From assembly GCA_022925895.1 (NCBI GenBank), contig JAKSYS010000007.1:186001-250000 (forward strand): a stretch of 64,000 nt of DNA, written 5' to 3'. The position numbers were made by a program, and so were the translations under genes. This document shows positions 34,101 through 45,598 of the stretch, piece by piece (position 1 is the first letter of the stretch; the number at the start of each line of letters is the position of its first letter). The notes below the pieces were generated by a model. It worked only from the letters and a program-made list of their open reading frames with translations, made no database searches and had not been told where the DNA came from. The stretch is from Fragilaria crotonensis. Taxonomy: Eukaryota; Bacillariophyta; Fragilariophyceae; Fragilariales; Fragilariaceae.

Positions 34101-36555
34101 TGTTGATCGAGTCGCGAGGTGGGACAAGCGTCACATGCGCACTTGAATCAACAGGGGTTGTGCCAGTTGAGTCCCCATCATATCGCACAAATGACAGATT
34201 CATCCAATGTGGCACTTCTGAATGAGGATCACCAACTTTTGGATGCGTGTCACCATCCTTCCGATCTCTATCGGAACCAAGGAAGTTATTGTACAAGAAG
34301 AAAGGCGCAACGTGAAGCGGCGGGAGGCCCAAACACACCATGTCGCTTCCAATACCAATATCCATCATTCTCTGATAAGTGATTCCTGCGAGCGCTCGGT
34401 CAACCTCAAACACCCCACATTCAGGGGAAACGACGACAACGCTGTTTCCCGGTCGGTGCAAATCTCGGTCCAAAAAGTGGAATTGCAGCAGATTCAGCGT
34501 CACGTTGATCGCTTCCAACAAGTTCCCTTGCATGGCCGTCGATGGTCGCCTGTAATTTTCTTTGGACAAATCCCAGCCAACATCGAACGGATACCGCACG
34601 AACTCGCGCTTGACTCTGACGATCAAGGAATCCCAATCAGACGGAGTCTCATTGTCGACCACGGTTTTGTAATGATCCTCATATAGTCGACCATAGACGT
34701 CGTATGACAAACGTGAATCCGAGTCAGGACTCCTGCTGTCTTGATTGACCAAGGTCCGACTGAAGAATACAACAGTCAGCGAATGCGTAACCTCGAGCTC
34801 CTTCCATTTCTTGAAGAGCTTGTACATGAAACGGACGAACTTGTCGAAAACGATTTCACAGCTACTTTCCTCCTTTCGCTCGCCGTCTAATTCATAAGGA
34901 TTTGAATAATCCCACATTTCCGAAGAAATCTGTACAAGCCAAATGATTCGCGTCGATCTGCTTCTGAAGGTTATTTTGGTGTCCTCAGTAATGATCCCTG
35001 ATTTACCAAATTGTCAGCATGTCGAATCTCTCTCGCGTGAGCTTTGATTCCTCTGGCGGAATCACTTAATCGTTCGCCTTCATAGATCCAACGACCAATG
35101 AGTGATTTCTGAAACAAATGCATGTACCCACGGGAAATGAACTGGTCCTTGATGGTGCAAAAGACAAAATCCGCCGACACGGCTTCCAGTACAGCTGGTT
35201 CGGCATTCTTCTCGATTCTGTTGACAGTGACGGTGTCGTAGGGTGACAGCTGGTACAAGTCGGCGATTTGACGCAATATGGATATTTGTGTCCGTGCTTG
35301 TCCCTTGAGTGATGTGAGCGTCCTTTCCGTGACAAGCATGACAAAGGAAGTGCGCAGTGTGTGTGTGGATCCAATCTTGGAAAACAAGTCTTCCTCTCCC
35401 GTCAATTCGTCAAGACTGTCCATGGATTGGACTCCCAAATCAGTCTCGTTGGTGGTGGCAGGAGCAGCAAGGGTGGTGTCCATTGTCATATCGGAGATGT
35501 CTCTAAAATGTGCCGGCTTGGGTATCTTTGTCACGGGTGGGCGCGAGTCGGTGCCAGTGTGTAATGTTGACGACATGGCATTTGTTGCTGCCTTTTTCTG
35601 AATGAGTGGTGGTTTTCCTGGTCTGAGAGTATCGCCGTTGGGCCGAGGTCGGGCATTCAATGACTGTGGCCCCTTCCTTTCTGTAGTGACTGGCGATTCT
35701 CCTCTCGGTGATTTGGGCAAGGACAAAGCTTGGATGGTATCTTTCTTATTGGTTTCATTGATCGACTCCGTTGATGAGGTCTCCGGATCAGCCGGGGATA
35801 TCGTGTCCTGCTTTTGATTTCCTCTAACAGTTCTGGGTGAGATCAAAGCGTCTAGAGTCCGCATAGTATTCATGGGTGGATTTGAGAAAACTGGCGGTTT
35901 CGATGAATCTCGTGTAGAGTCCGTGATCGGTGATGGGGAGCCCTTGAGCCAATTGGTGATTGCAGAGTTTGTGTTTCCTTCTGCCGACGTGAAGGTATTC
36001 TGCTGTGGGAAGGAAGGCGCCGACATCTGCATAGATCTCTTTTTGGCTGAACTTGGTTGCGTACTACTATTACCGCCAGTGGTAGGGTTAGAGTACTTTG
36101 TAATTCCTATCGGATCCCAAACTTTAATTTCAATCATGTTCCCAACTTCCAATCTTGCAGAGTTTGAGGAGTTCGATCCTGCGACCGATGCCAATTGTGT
36201 TTGTAATTCATTACTATACGCCATTTGCAGTGATGCTGCATGTTTGTGATCGTGAAGCGCTGGACTTCGCGTGGGGGTTGCATCACCTGTTGGCAGAACA
36301 GACCCAGAAACGGGTGCGGTGCCAAGGATGCTAGAGAGATAGTGCCACTCCTGACACTGCTCTCGTGAGGACGGAGTGACCGTGACGAGAACTTGAAACA
36401 GAGACGTGTGCAGAACCAGATCCGGCACTGGCATGTCCATGTCCATGTGAATTTGGTTCTGCGAAAAGATCTGGATGAATCGCTATTTCGGTTCCTTCAA
36501 ACGTGAGTTCCTCGTGGATACTCAACGATAGCAATCCAGATACCAGCATTTTCAT
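31102..36555 (-). CDS. IML1/DEPDC5 homologue (GATOR1 complex subunit)
   Basis: GATOR1 restrains TORC1 through its RagA/B GTPase-activating function. Signatures in order: SPYDTVTVNRIEKN and FVFCTIKDQFISRGYMHLF (near 35150), ISSEMWDYSNPYELDGE (34920), LTVVFFSRT (34760). Then RRWSHVFPLGE and LWKSLCQPAILPLTIDYFP (32600-32510), TFEKYSDEYRWNSMDHV (32010), and the C-terminal RSVACRQFIHRVTGAIFARL (31270). Introns: 32943..32880 (64 bases) and 32148..32065 (84 bases), both GT-AG and phase 0. Frame changes occur near 36450 (uncertain, one gain or two losses), 35005 (one base lost in AAA) and 32345 (one lost in CCCC). The model is about 1,770 residues, usual for the family. I cannot find a DEP domain between the RW motif region and the C-terminal domain. 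A long Ser/Thr/Pro-rich stretch occupies 36300-35450. Confidence 0.85.
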
Positions 36556-37112
36556 GCGTTTATTGTCGATTTATAGTGCATACACGATGTCCTCTTGTCT
36601 CTTGGCGACAGACTCTGACTTTGACTCCAATCATTCGGTGCCTCCGACCTCTGACTGAAACTTGATCAGTTGCATCGACTCGCAATCAGTCGTCAATAGT
36701 GTCGATTCATACTGGGGACTGGGGACTGGGGACTGGGGACTGGGGACTGGGGACTGGGGACTGGGGACTGGGGACTGGGGACTGGGGACTGGGGACTGGG
36801 GACTGGGGCCACTCGACCACCTGCCATACCTGGTACAGTACTAAGTACAGTCAGTACAGTACCTTGCTACCGGTAGACATTGAAGAACTATTAGGCTCAA
36901 TCTTAGCGAGGACACAGTGTGTTGAAAGAGAACACAAACTAAAAAAATATATGTTGATGTCAGAACACGGTTCGATGGTCGTGTCGCTTGCCTTATATAC
37001 GAGATGATCTTGGCACCTTTTCCATACATAGATCTTCCATACACAGATTCATCATACCTCATACCAGTACCGAAATTGGCGCCGGCACAGAACACGAATC
37101 TGACAACGAACG
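36556..37112. promoter_or_regulatory. Shared divergent promoter region with G-rich minisatellite
   Basis: IML1 (minus) and the EDR2-C gene (plus) start 557 bases apart, head to head. The gap contains the minisatellite 36711..36808 followed by TACTAAGTACAGTCAGTACAG-type palindromes. No other gene seen. Confidence 0.45.
36711..36808 (+). repeat. Minisatellite, 14 perfect copies of ACTGGGG
   Basis: 98 bases of an uninterrupted 7-base unit. One G4 run every seven bases on the plus strand can form stacked G-quadruplexes. It is not a known telomere repeat. Confidence 0.97.
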
Positions 37113-40100
37113 ATGACCGAAGAAGATACGCGACCCTTGGATCTGCCTCCCGTCGAAGAGGGCGAGGTCGAGGACAAGGACGATGGAAACGATCATGATG
37201 ATAGAAAAGGTTTTGAAAAGGTGGCATCTGAAACGACCAAGGTAAAGGAACCCACAAGTTGAATTGGATACTATGGTTGTCAACTAGCGATCCAGATCCA
37301 TTTCCCTCGCTCACCTTTTTCTTGTTTGATAGATTCTCACATCACCAGTCATACGTGGCGTCAATGCTACCATTGATGCCTTTCCAAAGGCAAAAACAAC
37401 GGCAACCACTTCTATCGACAAGTCGCTCGGTGCCGTAACCGAGAATGTTCATGCCACGCAAGGTGACAAAGACTTGGACGACAACGATCGACAAGTTGGA
37501 GCGAAAGCGGACGACAGCAATGATTCAAACGCAAATGAACCTCTACTATCATCTTTGGCAGGTGCATTGGAACGTCCAGGACGACGAAAGTACCGTAAAG
37601 TTGACGGAGATGAGGCTGAGGAGTCAGTGCCAACGTCCTTTCAGAAAATGGCTGCCGATACGGCTCAGGTACGTGTATTCACCAACCACTATCCGCTAGT
37701 CATCACGTCCATACAAAGCACAAACGACACATTTGACGACAAAGATCCTACTAGCAGCAGCCGGGTTGTCTCACAGTAATGTTCTTTGCGCCCAACAGAT
37801 TCTTTCCTCTCCCATTCAACTCACTCAGAAGGCGATTCGAAAGACATCCGATAAAGTCAAAAACATATCGAAACATGGCTCGGTTTCCGGCGTTCAAGTC
37901 AATCCAGCCAAGGACAGCACTCCTTCTGAAACCAATCCATTATTGCTTGACGAGGATGTGAAGAGTCAACAAACCAATCCTCCTGATGCAGAATCGATTA
38001 AGAGCCGACCAATGGATTACATGAAAAAGGCAATGGATGAAACAGCTTCGGCTCTAACGAAAAATGTAGGTTGAATCCCGGAGGTGTTTCGTCACAGCAT
38101 ACTGTTACAGGTCGCATCCACAACACGCTAACAAACCCAACTCCTATCTCTGTTTTTTTTTCATAAAAGGTACAAAAGGCCAAGGACCTGGTCATGGATA
38201 CCACTGTCGGATGGCCCCATGGCAGTGCTGACGCGACTGGTCCCACCAAAAAGTCCAAAGGAAGTAAGCTTCCCGTTCGCTCTTCCGCTGGCAGCAAGGA
38301 GGGAGGTCCGTCCTTGCACAAAGGCAAGGACGATGATACTTGCGATGATCACATCACAATCAAGACTGTCGGTAGTGGGTTGCGGAAAGCATACTTCAAA
38401 ACCAAGGGACGCTTCGATGCTGTGTTGGATCGTATGAAGGTCCCCCGCAAGAACCGTGATACGCAGGATGATTCCATGCGATCATCGCTTGATAGTAGTG
38501 TTGGCATATTGGAGAAGGAGTGTACTGATACTCCCAAGGAAACTGGCGAAGTGATCCAGATTGTGATGACTCCCACCATTGCGATTTTGTTACACGATGT
38601 CACGGTTGCCTTGACGTTTTTGGGGTTTTGGCAGCCATTCCGACGTGGCACAATTGGAACACTATCATGAAGAACCAACTACCTTCATCTGTCATTCTTG
38701 TTTGGATCATAACTGCCTTCTTCGCAGGCATGGAAATTGGTCGAGTCAAGGGGATGAGGTCAGTGCCGGGGAAGAAAAGACATGAAGCATCCAAAAGTCT
38801 TGGTCCACCTCCTCCAAAATTGGGAAGTGCCTATACGGCAGCCGCCAGTGCCAGCCCTTCGAGCTCGGCCACGCTGCCTCCATCTGAAATCGTTGTTCAG
38901 ACGCATGTAGGCACGATTGAGGAGGAGTCAATCAAGGTGGGATACGCTCTGCTCCATATGTTGTTGTCACCCTTCTCGCGGATCAAACTATTGTTCCCCG
39001 AGGATGTGACTAAGGTTGTGGCTAAGCACGTCGATTCGGCAGTAGAAGCAGACGCCATCTTTTGGTCGACCCTAACCCATAAAACCCGAGAAACTTGGGA
39101 GACGGTTGGCTATATCGCTGTGGCAGATCCTTTGATGCAGCGTTTGCTCAAGAATCCAGACTATACGCACAAGCCTCTCAAGGACGTTATTGCGCTGCAA
39201 GAGAAAGAAGTCGCCACTGCCCTTGATCAAGCTGGTGGTGACACACGTGGAAAGATCAGTACCTTCGACATTAGCAAGTATGACGTTTCAGCACTTGAGA
39301 GCAATGTGGTTGCTCCATGCCTGAATCTCAGAGGAATAGATGTTTACGTTACCGAAGACCCTGAAGACAACCTCTCATCGCATCCGTTCTTGCTGAAGCA
39401 CGGACTTCGCAGCAAGCCAACCTTGTTCATCAATATCATCGCACAGTTCGCGAATATATTGGTATACTTTGAGCTACCGGAGTGGTTCACAGATTTTGAT
39501 GACATTGTTGAAGCTGACGACGACACCAACGAAGTGCGCGCTATAAAGGTGAGTGCATTAGGGTTTGTTCTACGGCAACTGTGATGATCGATTTGTCTAA
39601 CACTACGTCTTTAAGCGATTCATCAATAATGATGACGATTATCGCAACAACCGCTTCAAAATTCTGCCTTGCCTTGTAGACGGACCACTTCCTATCCGGA
39701 TCCTCGCTCCACCCAAGAAAGAAATCACAATCCAGGGCAACATCCTTCCCACCAAATGGATCAAACACACAGCCACGACGGCGTCAGATGGTACCGTGCT
39801 GCATCCGTGCTTGGAACTTGAGGTGGACCTTATATCGAAAAGTACGTTGCGAAATGTCAGTGGTGTACTTCGCAACTACATGAAGAGCTTTTGTATCGAT
39901 TTGGCAGTCATCCTGTCCAAGCCCACCCCTGACGATCCCGACGAACCGGGTGCGTGTGTCGGATTGTGGTGTGTGGACCACATTGACATTGATCGATGCC
40001 CCCGCCTTCCTGATCGCGGTCGTTACGCAAGCAAATTGGAAGCCGACATTATGCGCGCCAGTTCCGTCGTCCGCCTTTCGGCGCAAGAACTTGCCACAAT

Positions 40101-40125
40101 TACCGAGGAAGCTTCTGCTGAGTAA
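37113..40125 (+). CDS. Two-membrane-segment protein with C-terminal EDR2-C (DUF1336) domain
   Basis: Five exons: 37113..37241, 37333..37668, 37799..38065, 38170..39548, 39616..40125, all joined in phase 0 by GT-AG introns of 67-130 bases. The model is about 873 residues: a long charged N-terminus, two hydrophobic segments (IAILLHDVTVALTFLGV and SVILVWIITAFFAGMEIG), then a middle region. The C-terminal domain holds LNLRGIDVYV, a DDYRNNRFKILPCLVDGPL motif, LELEVDLISKSTLRNV and a SFCIDLAVIL strand, as in DUF1336 of plant EDR2-like lipid-binding proteins. The frame breaks once near 38628; a fifth G in TTTTTGGGGTTTT restores TFLGVLAAIPTWHNW and makes exon 4 a multiple of three. The role is probably lipid-related at a membrane, inferred. 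Confidence 0.72.
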
Positions 40126-40152
40126 TGGGCGGCGGTAATTCATTTTTGTTTT

Positions 40153-40890
40153 TTACTCCTTCGTGGGTTGTGTGTCTTGTGACGAAATGTTGGAAAGAAT
40201 CATGAGCCAGAAGAACGAGACGAAGGCTATGAAAGGGATTCGTAAATGGGAAGGGACGAATCCAAACGTGAGGACCTGGACTGGTGCCCAGATAGACCAA
40301 TATCGTAAAAGTAAACCTTCGTTCTGTACATGACTGACGTATTTGCGCAAGCCATCCAAAACACTGTCATCTGCTGAGAGGATCGCTTTCATCGCGTACG
40401 CCACCGGAAGGCACAAGAACGGCGTCAACACGACCATATCCAACGCAACTTGTTCCAAGACTGTGAGCCACGAGTTAGAATCACCAAAGACCGAGGGGAA
40501 GACATGGTTGTACAGATATTCCTGCACGCAGCCTTGGTAGATTCCTCCGTACAGCAAGAATCCGACGTTGCGCTGAATGTCGAAATCCAGGCTGCCCTGT
40601 CGACGGGATTTTTCCTCGGCTTGTGTTTGCTCATCCGTTTGACTCTGAACGACAAGATCGGCAGCAGAAGCTTTAAAACTACAAGTCATGAAGGCCGCTG
40701 CGTAAGGCTGTGAGTGGTAGAACGCATCCACAGCGCTGGCTGTCCCAGCAATGTCAAATGCCTGAAGACTGGTTGTCTTTGTCCAAAATGCCCGCTGTGG
40801 CGGTTGTGGATATCCAACTCCACCTTGAATGACAAAGGACTCAACCGAGACAGCGGTAGCACAAGCGAGTATCAAAGACGTTCGGATCAT
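40153..40890 (-). CDS. Mpv17/PMP22-family membrane protein
   Basis: 245 codons, uninterrupted. The C-terminal signature RYWSIWAPVQVLTFGFVPSHLRIPFIAFVSFFWLMILS is characteristic of Mpv17/PMP22 proteins, small four-helix channel-like proteins of mitochondria, peroxisomes or plastids. The N-terminus (MIRTSLILACATAVSVESFV) is a signal peptide followed by an SF junction, compatible with entry to the ER and perhaps the complex plastid. It converges with the EDR2-C gene: the two stop codons are 27 bases apart. Confidence 0.82.
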   Translation of the reverse strand: MIRTSLILACATAVSVESFVIQGGVGYPQPPQRAFWTKTTSLQAFDIAGTASAVDAFYHSQPYAAAFMTCSFKASAADLVVQSQTDEQTQAEEKSRRQGSLDFDIQRNVGFLLYGGIYQGCVQEYLYNHVFPSVFGDSNSWLTVLEQVALDMVVLTPFLCLPVAYAMKAILSADDSVLDGLRKYVSHVQNEGLLLRYWSIWAPVQVLTFGFVPSHLRIPFIAFVSFFWLMILSNISSQDTQPTKE

Positions 40891-41654
40891 TGCGAATTGT
40901 GTTGTTTACAGAACACAAGGCAGTCTACTTGTATGATCGGAATAATGATGATACGACTTGATTTCGTGAGGAACTGTAGCATATGTTGTTCCGATGAGGG
41001 GATGCTGAATTCCGACAGTCACAGCGAGCAGGTCGGAGTTGTATCGCCACGTCACGGTACATCAGCTGCTGGAACAGCCACGCGACCTACGGATCGCGTG
41101 AATTTCAAATCTCAGCTTTCTGATTGGTTGAATCGTGGAGAGGTGGCTTGTGTGTTCCATGTCAGGGTGATGTCATCAAGGCGCAACCCCTGGCGAGTCC
41201 GAAGTTCGCAAAAACAATGCTGGTACGGCAGGTACAGGTACTGTATGTTTATGCATAGTAGCTACCGGTAGTATCCTACTAGCTCGTAGCTCATACAGGA
41301 GTGAAAAGGGGTTAAAAACATTTCCAATAAAAAAGTGGTGAATGAGAATGAGTTCCATGATGTGCGCTCCATCTTTGGAAGACGAAGGTCTTCTGCAAAT
41401 CCAACGGGGTTCACGATCGATTGTTGATTGTTGATCTAGCTGACGGCGTAACAGATTACGTCTCATGGACCGCAACGAATGGGGCACGACATGACTACCG
41501 GTAGTACATGAACATCCAGCTCTTCAACTATCCAACATCGATGTGCTATAACAAGAAGATACTTGGAGTAGGGAAAACACACTTACACATACAAGTCCTA
41601 CCTGACACGAATTAGATGATAAAACGACACATCCTTCCACATTAAATCACATGC
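40891..41654. other. Intergenic region, no gene seen
   Basis: Upstream of the Mpv17 gene and downstream of the second DUF6824 gene. Contains GGTACGGCAGGTACAGGTACTG-type sequence near 41221 and two CTACCGGTAG palindromes (41261 and 41496). Confidence 0.45.
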
Positions 41655-43195
41655 TTACGCTTGGGGCCTCAGCGACTTGATCGCTTGTACTTTCGCTCGA
41701 CAGACCTCCTTCCTCTTTGCCACAAGTTCTTGGGCAGCATCAACTATCGTTTGAAGTTCTGGTGCCTTTTCACGGAGCGCTTGACTGGTCTTTGCTCGAG
41801 CCTTTTCCTTTGAAATCTCCACCCACCGCCCTTTCTTATCCATCAAAAAGCGACCGCCACCGCTGAAAACTTCTTCCATTACAAGCGTTGCGATGCCAGC
41901 CTTTTAAGCTTTGGCGCAGCCAAGTGCTCCATTTGCCGTCTACGCACAAGCTCTCGAAATTTTTGGTTTCCGGGATGCCCGTTGGTAACGCCTCCTCTGC
42001 CCATCAAAACGTCGTCATCATTAACTTCGATTGTTTCACATGCAACGACTGTCCTCGACTGATCAACTTCGGATTCACCATCGCGAATGTCAAATGTAGA
42101 TGCAGCTCGTTCGCGCAGCGCTTGACAAGTTTTCTCTCGAGCAGCCTTGAATCCAATGTTGAACCACAAGTTCTTCTTACCGTTTGGACTGGATTGATCG
42201 GACAGCTTCAGAAATCGTCCCCCATTCCCGGTGATCTCCGCGACGATTCGCTTGGCGATATTTGTTTTGAAAAGCGGCTTGTTAAACAGATACAATGGTT
42301 GGTATTCTGCAATGAGTGTCCGAAACTTGACGTTGCCAGGATGAGTATTTGCCCCCGCACCCCGACCGCACAGAACGTCCTTTGAAGTTATGCTGCTTGA
42401 TTCGATCAACCCTGTATTGCTCTCGTCAAAGGTGGATGGTGACGGTGGCGGAGATGGAACTGGCGATGATGGTGGCAGTGTCAATGGCGGCGTTGGGGAT
42501 TGGAGACGAAGTGGGAATTCGGGAGAGGACTGGATAACATTGAAAGTCCTTTCGAAGTTGTTCCCTGTTGGAGCGTAGTTGACTTCCCTTCGGTAATGAA
42601 GTGCTGTTGGAGGCGACTGTTGGTATCCATGGGCATGGTAGAACGGTGGTGCATAATGAGAAGGGACGGGAGGGTTGTATGATGGAGCAGCGTCAAACGG
42701 AGTAGACTGATTTGGATGCATTAAGTGGTTCCTTGAAGCATCGACATTTGCAGGTTGATAAGGAGTCCAAATTGCATGATGAAGTGGAATAGGCGTGTAG
42801 TCGTAATCGGCGAGATCAGGATGATTCTGGAATCTCTCATGAGGTTGATGAGAGTAGTGATTTCCGTTCGTGTTGACTTGCGCTGGTGAATATGTTGATG
42901 ATTGAGCGGTCATGGAGTATTCCTTCCGTTCTTCTGATGGACTGATGTACGATCTCTCTCGATGTTGCTGAGGGTGGTGGTTTCCGCTTGCGTTGATTTT
43001 CCCTCGTGAATACGATGATGATTGAGAGGTCATGAAGTACTCCCTTCGTTGTTCTGGTGAACTTGTGCACGTTGGATTCGTCGAGTTGGACTGATTTTGT
43101 GACTCGAGAACGACACGAAGCGGGAGTCTTGGAAAAATGGATAATCGTGCCAATTCGGCAAGTGATGGAACCCGGAAATGACTGATTTTAGTCAT
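41655..43195 (-). CDS. DUF6824 protein with two tandem domain copies
   Basis: Long Gln/Ser/His/Pro-rich N-terminal half, then domain 1: KDVLCGRGAGANTHPGN, YLFNKPLFKTNIAKRIVAEI, GGRFLKLS, LWFNIGFKAAREKTCQALRE. Domain 2 follows: DDVLMGRGGVTNGHPGN, KFRELVRRRQMEHLA, then after the break GGGRFLMDKKGRWVEISKEK and ARAKTSQALREKAPEL. One added A in the CTTAAAAGG run (about 41903) joins the 438- and 74-codon frames as PKLKKAGIATLVMEEVF. The N-terminus contains repeated units (SSYSRGKINASGNHH / SSTYSPAQVNTNGNHY, each followed by SPEERKEYSMT-like text). Function unknown; a regulatory role is inferred from composition and the family's expansion in diatoms. Confidence 0.75.
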
Positions 43196-43519
43196 TTTCG
43201 GAGGTATTACCAGACAAATAGAGAGTGTAAACGAAAATCTTTCTTAATCTCTCTTAAGAAGAACGATAATGCCCCGAAACTGCAAATGAAACTGGTGGTC
43301 CACTCTGTAGAGAATGTACTAGGTACCTTGTAGCATTTATTTACAAGGTCATGGTTGATCGTGCATGCTCTGTCTAGGAACTAGGAAGTCTGATGGCAGA
43401 AGGGTCAGTGAAACGTGGATAAGAAACTGCAACGTCGGAAATACGACGATATAGATGTTTAAATGGGCACCACTAATTACTACCATAAAGGTGACTTGTC
43501 AAATCCTTCGATCTGGACA
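43196..43519. other. Intergenic region
   Basis: 324 bases between the start of the DUF6824 gene and the end of the ABC-F gene. Contains an AGGTACCT-type palindrome near 43321. No gene seen. Confidence 0.4.
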
Positions 43520-45598
43520 TCACAACAACTTGAACGATTTAAGATAAAAATCGATTCCCTTCGGAATCGTTCGAACTTTCCCCTCCTCATCCATGACTAC
43601 GTAGCATCTGCTCTCTAAGCTTCGGAGGAGATTGGCATCATGACTGACCATAACGACGGTCCCGTTCCACTGCGTTATTCCGTACATCAGGGCCTCGACG
43701 CTTTCAACATCTAGATGGGATGTTGGCTCATCCATTATGAGGACATCGGGGTTTGCAAGCATGAGATTTGCAAGACATAGCCGGGTTCGCTCTCCGCCGC
43801 TCAAAAATTTAACATTGGTCACCGCTTGCGTGGGATCAAGGCCAAAATTAGTAAGCTCGCCTCGAAGGACTTGTTCTGTCTTCTTTGGGTACCGCTTAGC
43901 AAGTAGGCTTAGGGGCGTCACTGGACTACTACTTGCTTCGTCAAACGTGTTTTCCACAAGCTCGTCGGCAACGTGCTGATCAAAATATGCAACGCATACG
44001 CCTTGCGCGTGATGTACCGCTCCCTCGATCGGTTCAAGTTGTTTCGCAAGAAGTCGCAGAAGTGTCGTCTTGCCACTTCCGTTCGCGCCAAGGACGCAGG
44101 ATATAGTGCCTTCGTCGATGCACATATCAACGCAGTCGAACAGATACCCAGATTTCTTCCGGGCAAATGAGTCGAGGTCACTTTGCGGCGGCACGAGATC
44201 AGCGACGCCATACGTGAATCCGACATCAACGGCCATTATAAGCGGCTCGCCGAACGTGCAAGAAGTATTGCGAAAGACAAACTGTACAGCTTTGTCTGGC
44301 ACTGGAGCAATCGAAGTCCCGGAAAGCTTAACCAACTTCTCGTGCGACAATTTAGACCGGCTCGAGGCGCCAACGCTGTTTATCGACCCCTCCCGAATGC
44401 CAGTTCCTGCGCTTTGTGCTGTCCATCGATGCCCGTGCTCGTCCTTTTCCAAGCCTTGCTTCTCAAGTTTCTTTTTGACACTGTCGATCTGCTTCCCTCG
44501 CTTCTTTGCACCACCACGCTTGGGTATGGGTTGTTTCTTCAGATTGTCAATCGTTTGCATCATGTGTTCTCGCTTCTTGTCTAAAGCAGCACTCTGGCGT
44601 AGCAAATGAAGAGTCGTTTGACTTCGATACCTCACAAAGTCACTGTATGTACCTGGGTAATACGACAGTGTATGATTGTGCATATGTATGACATCGGTGG
44701 CCACATCATTTATCAGATCCACATCGTGCGATACCATCAAGACGATATTGTTCCTGCTCTTGCAGGATGAAATGAGTCGGCGAAGTTGAATGAGCCCTTG
44801 GACGTCGAGGTAATTGGTAGGTTCGTCCAGCAACAAGAGGTCGTGGCGACAAAACAAACAGGCAGCTAAAGAAATCTTTTTTCGTTGACCGCCCGAAAGT
44901 CTTTCGCAAGGGACATTCCACGTGGACTCATCAATTCCAAAGAATTCCAGTGCTTCTTCCGCCTGTTGCTGCACCACCTGAACATCACGTCCACCGAGTA
45001 ACTCTTCCTCTAACACAGCAATTTCTTCACAGATCTTTTCCACAGAGTCAGTGTCATCGGCAGCCAAGGAGTCGAGCTCATTCTCAAGATGGTCGACGTG
45101 AGCTCGTAGAGCAGCTTCTGATCTTTGAAAGTAGGTGTCATGGTGACTTAGGATGATATCAAGAGGTGACATTTTCCGTTGTGGAAGGACTTCTTGAGGT
45201 ATGTACATTGTCGCAACGTGGGGAGGAAATCCTGGTATCTTTCCAGCATGAATACGACGCAGTAGGGTAGATTTACCTGCTCCATTCCTGGCGACCAAGG
45301 AATAAACCTTGCCGGGAAGCAGCTTCAGTGTAGCGGAGTCCAATAACAGTTTATTCGGCAGGGAAGGATCGGCATCGCCAACATAGTGTAATGTCACATC
45401 ATCCACCACAACTGTAAGAGGTTGTACAGTGCGTCGGGACAAGCCTCGTCCACCGCGACCACGACCTCCCCACGAAACCATACCGTTCGATTGCTCGGCA
45501 GCAGCCAGCGCGTCGGCCCAGGCGGAAGCATACGCATCCGTGTCATCCAACGACTGTAGCTGCGAATTTGCGATGGACTCAAACTTCGAGTTATCCAT
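43520..45598 (-). CDS. ABC-F family ATPase (soluble, twin ABC domains)
   Basis: 692 codons, unbroken. N-terminal Gly/Arg-rich patch (GGRGRGGRGLSRR), then ABC1: Walker A ARNGAGKST, signature LSGGQRKKISL, Walker B LLLLDEPTNYLD. The linker with KKREHMMQTIDNLKKQP is charged. ABC2 has GANGSGKTTLLRLL, FLSGGERTRLCLANLML and VLIMDEPTSHLDVESVEAL. No membrane segments. ABC-F proteins act on the ribosome or in translation control (GCN20/ABCF group). The first Walker A begins with Ala rather than the usual Gly. Signature motifs are otherwise canonical. Confidence 0.93.
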   Translation of the reverse strand: MDNSKFESIANSQLQSLDDTDAYASAWADALAAAEQSNGMVSWGGRGRGGRGLSRRTVQPLTVVVDDVTLHYVGDADPSLPNKLLLDSATLKLLPGKVYSLVARNGAGKSTLLRRIHAGKIPGFPPHVATMYIPQEVLPQRKMSPLDIILSHHDTYFQRSEAALRAHVDHLENELDSLAADDTDSVEKICEEIAVLEEELLGGRDVQVVQQQAEEALEFFGIDESTWNVPCERLSGGQRKKISLAACLFCRHDLLLLDEPTNYLDVQGLIQLRRLISSCKSRNNIVLMVSHDVDLINDVATDVIHMHNHTLSYYPGTYSDFVRYRSQTTLHLLRQSAALDKKREHMMQTIDNLKKQPIPKRGGAKKRGKQIDSVKKKLEKQGLEKDEHGHRWTAQSAGTGIREGSINSVGASSRSKLSHEKLVKLSGTSIAPVPDKAVQFVFRNTSCTFGEPLIMAVDVGFTYGVADLVPPQSDLDSFARKKSGYLFDCVDMCIDEGTISCVLGANGSGKTTLLRLLAKQLEPIEGAVHHAQGVCVAYFDQHVADELVENTFDEASSSPVTPLSLLAKRYPKKTEQVLRGELTNFGLDPTQAVTNVKFLSGGERTRLCLANLMLANPDVLIMDEPTSHLDVESVEALMYGITQWNGTVVMVSHDANLLRSLESRCYVVMDEEGKVRTIPKGIDFYLKSFKLL

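Noticed and set aside
36711-36808. ACTGGGG array as an interstitial telomere
   Set aside because: The unit is not a known telomere repeat (algal telomeres are TTAGGG or TTTAGGG) and the array sits between two ordinary genes.
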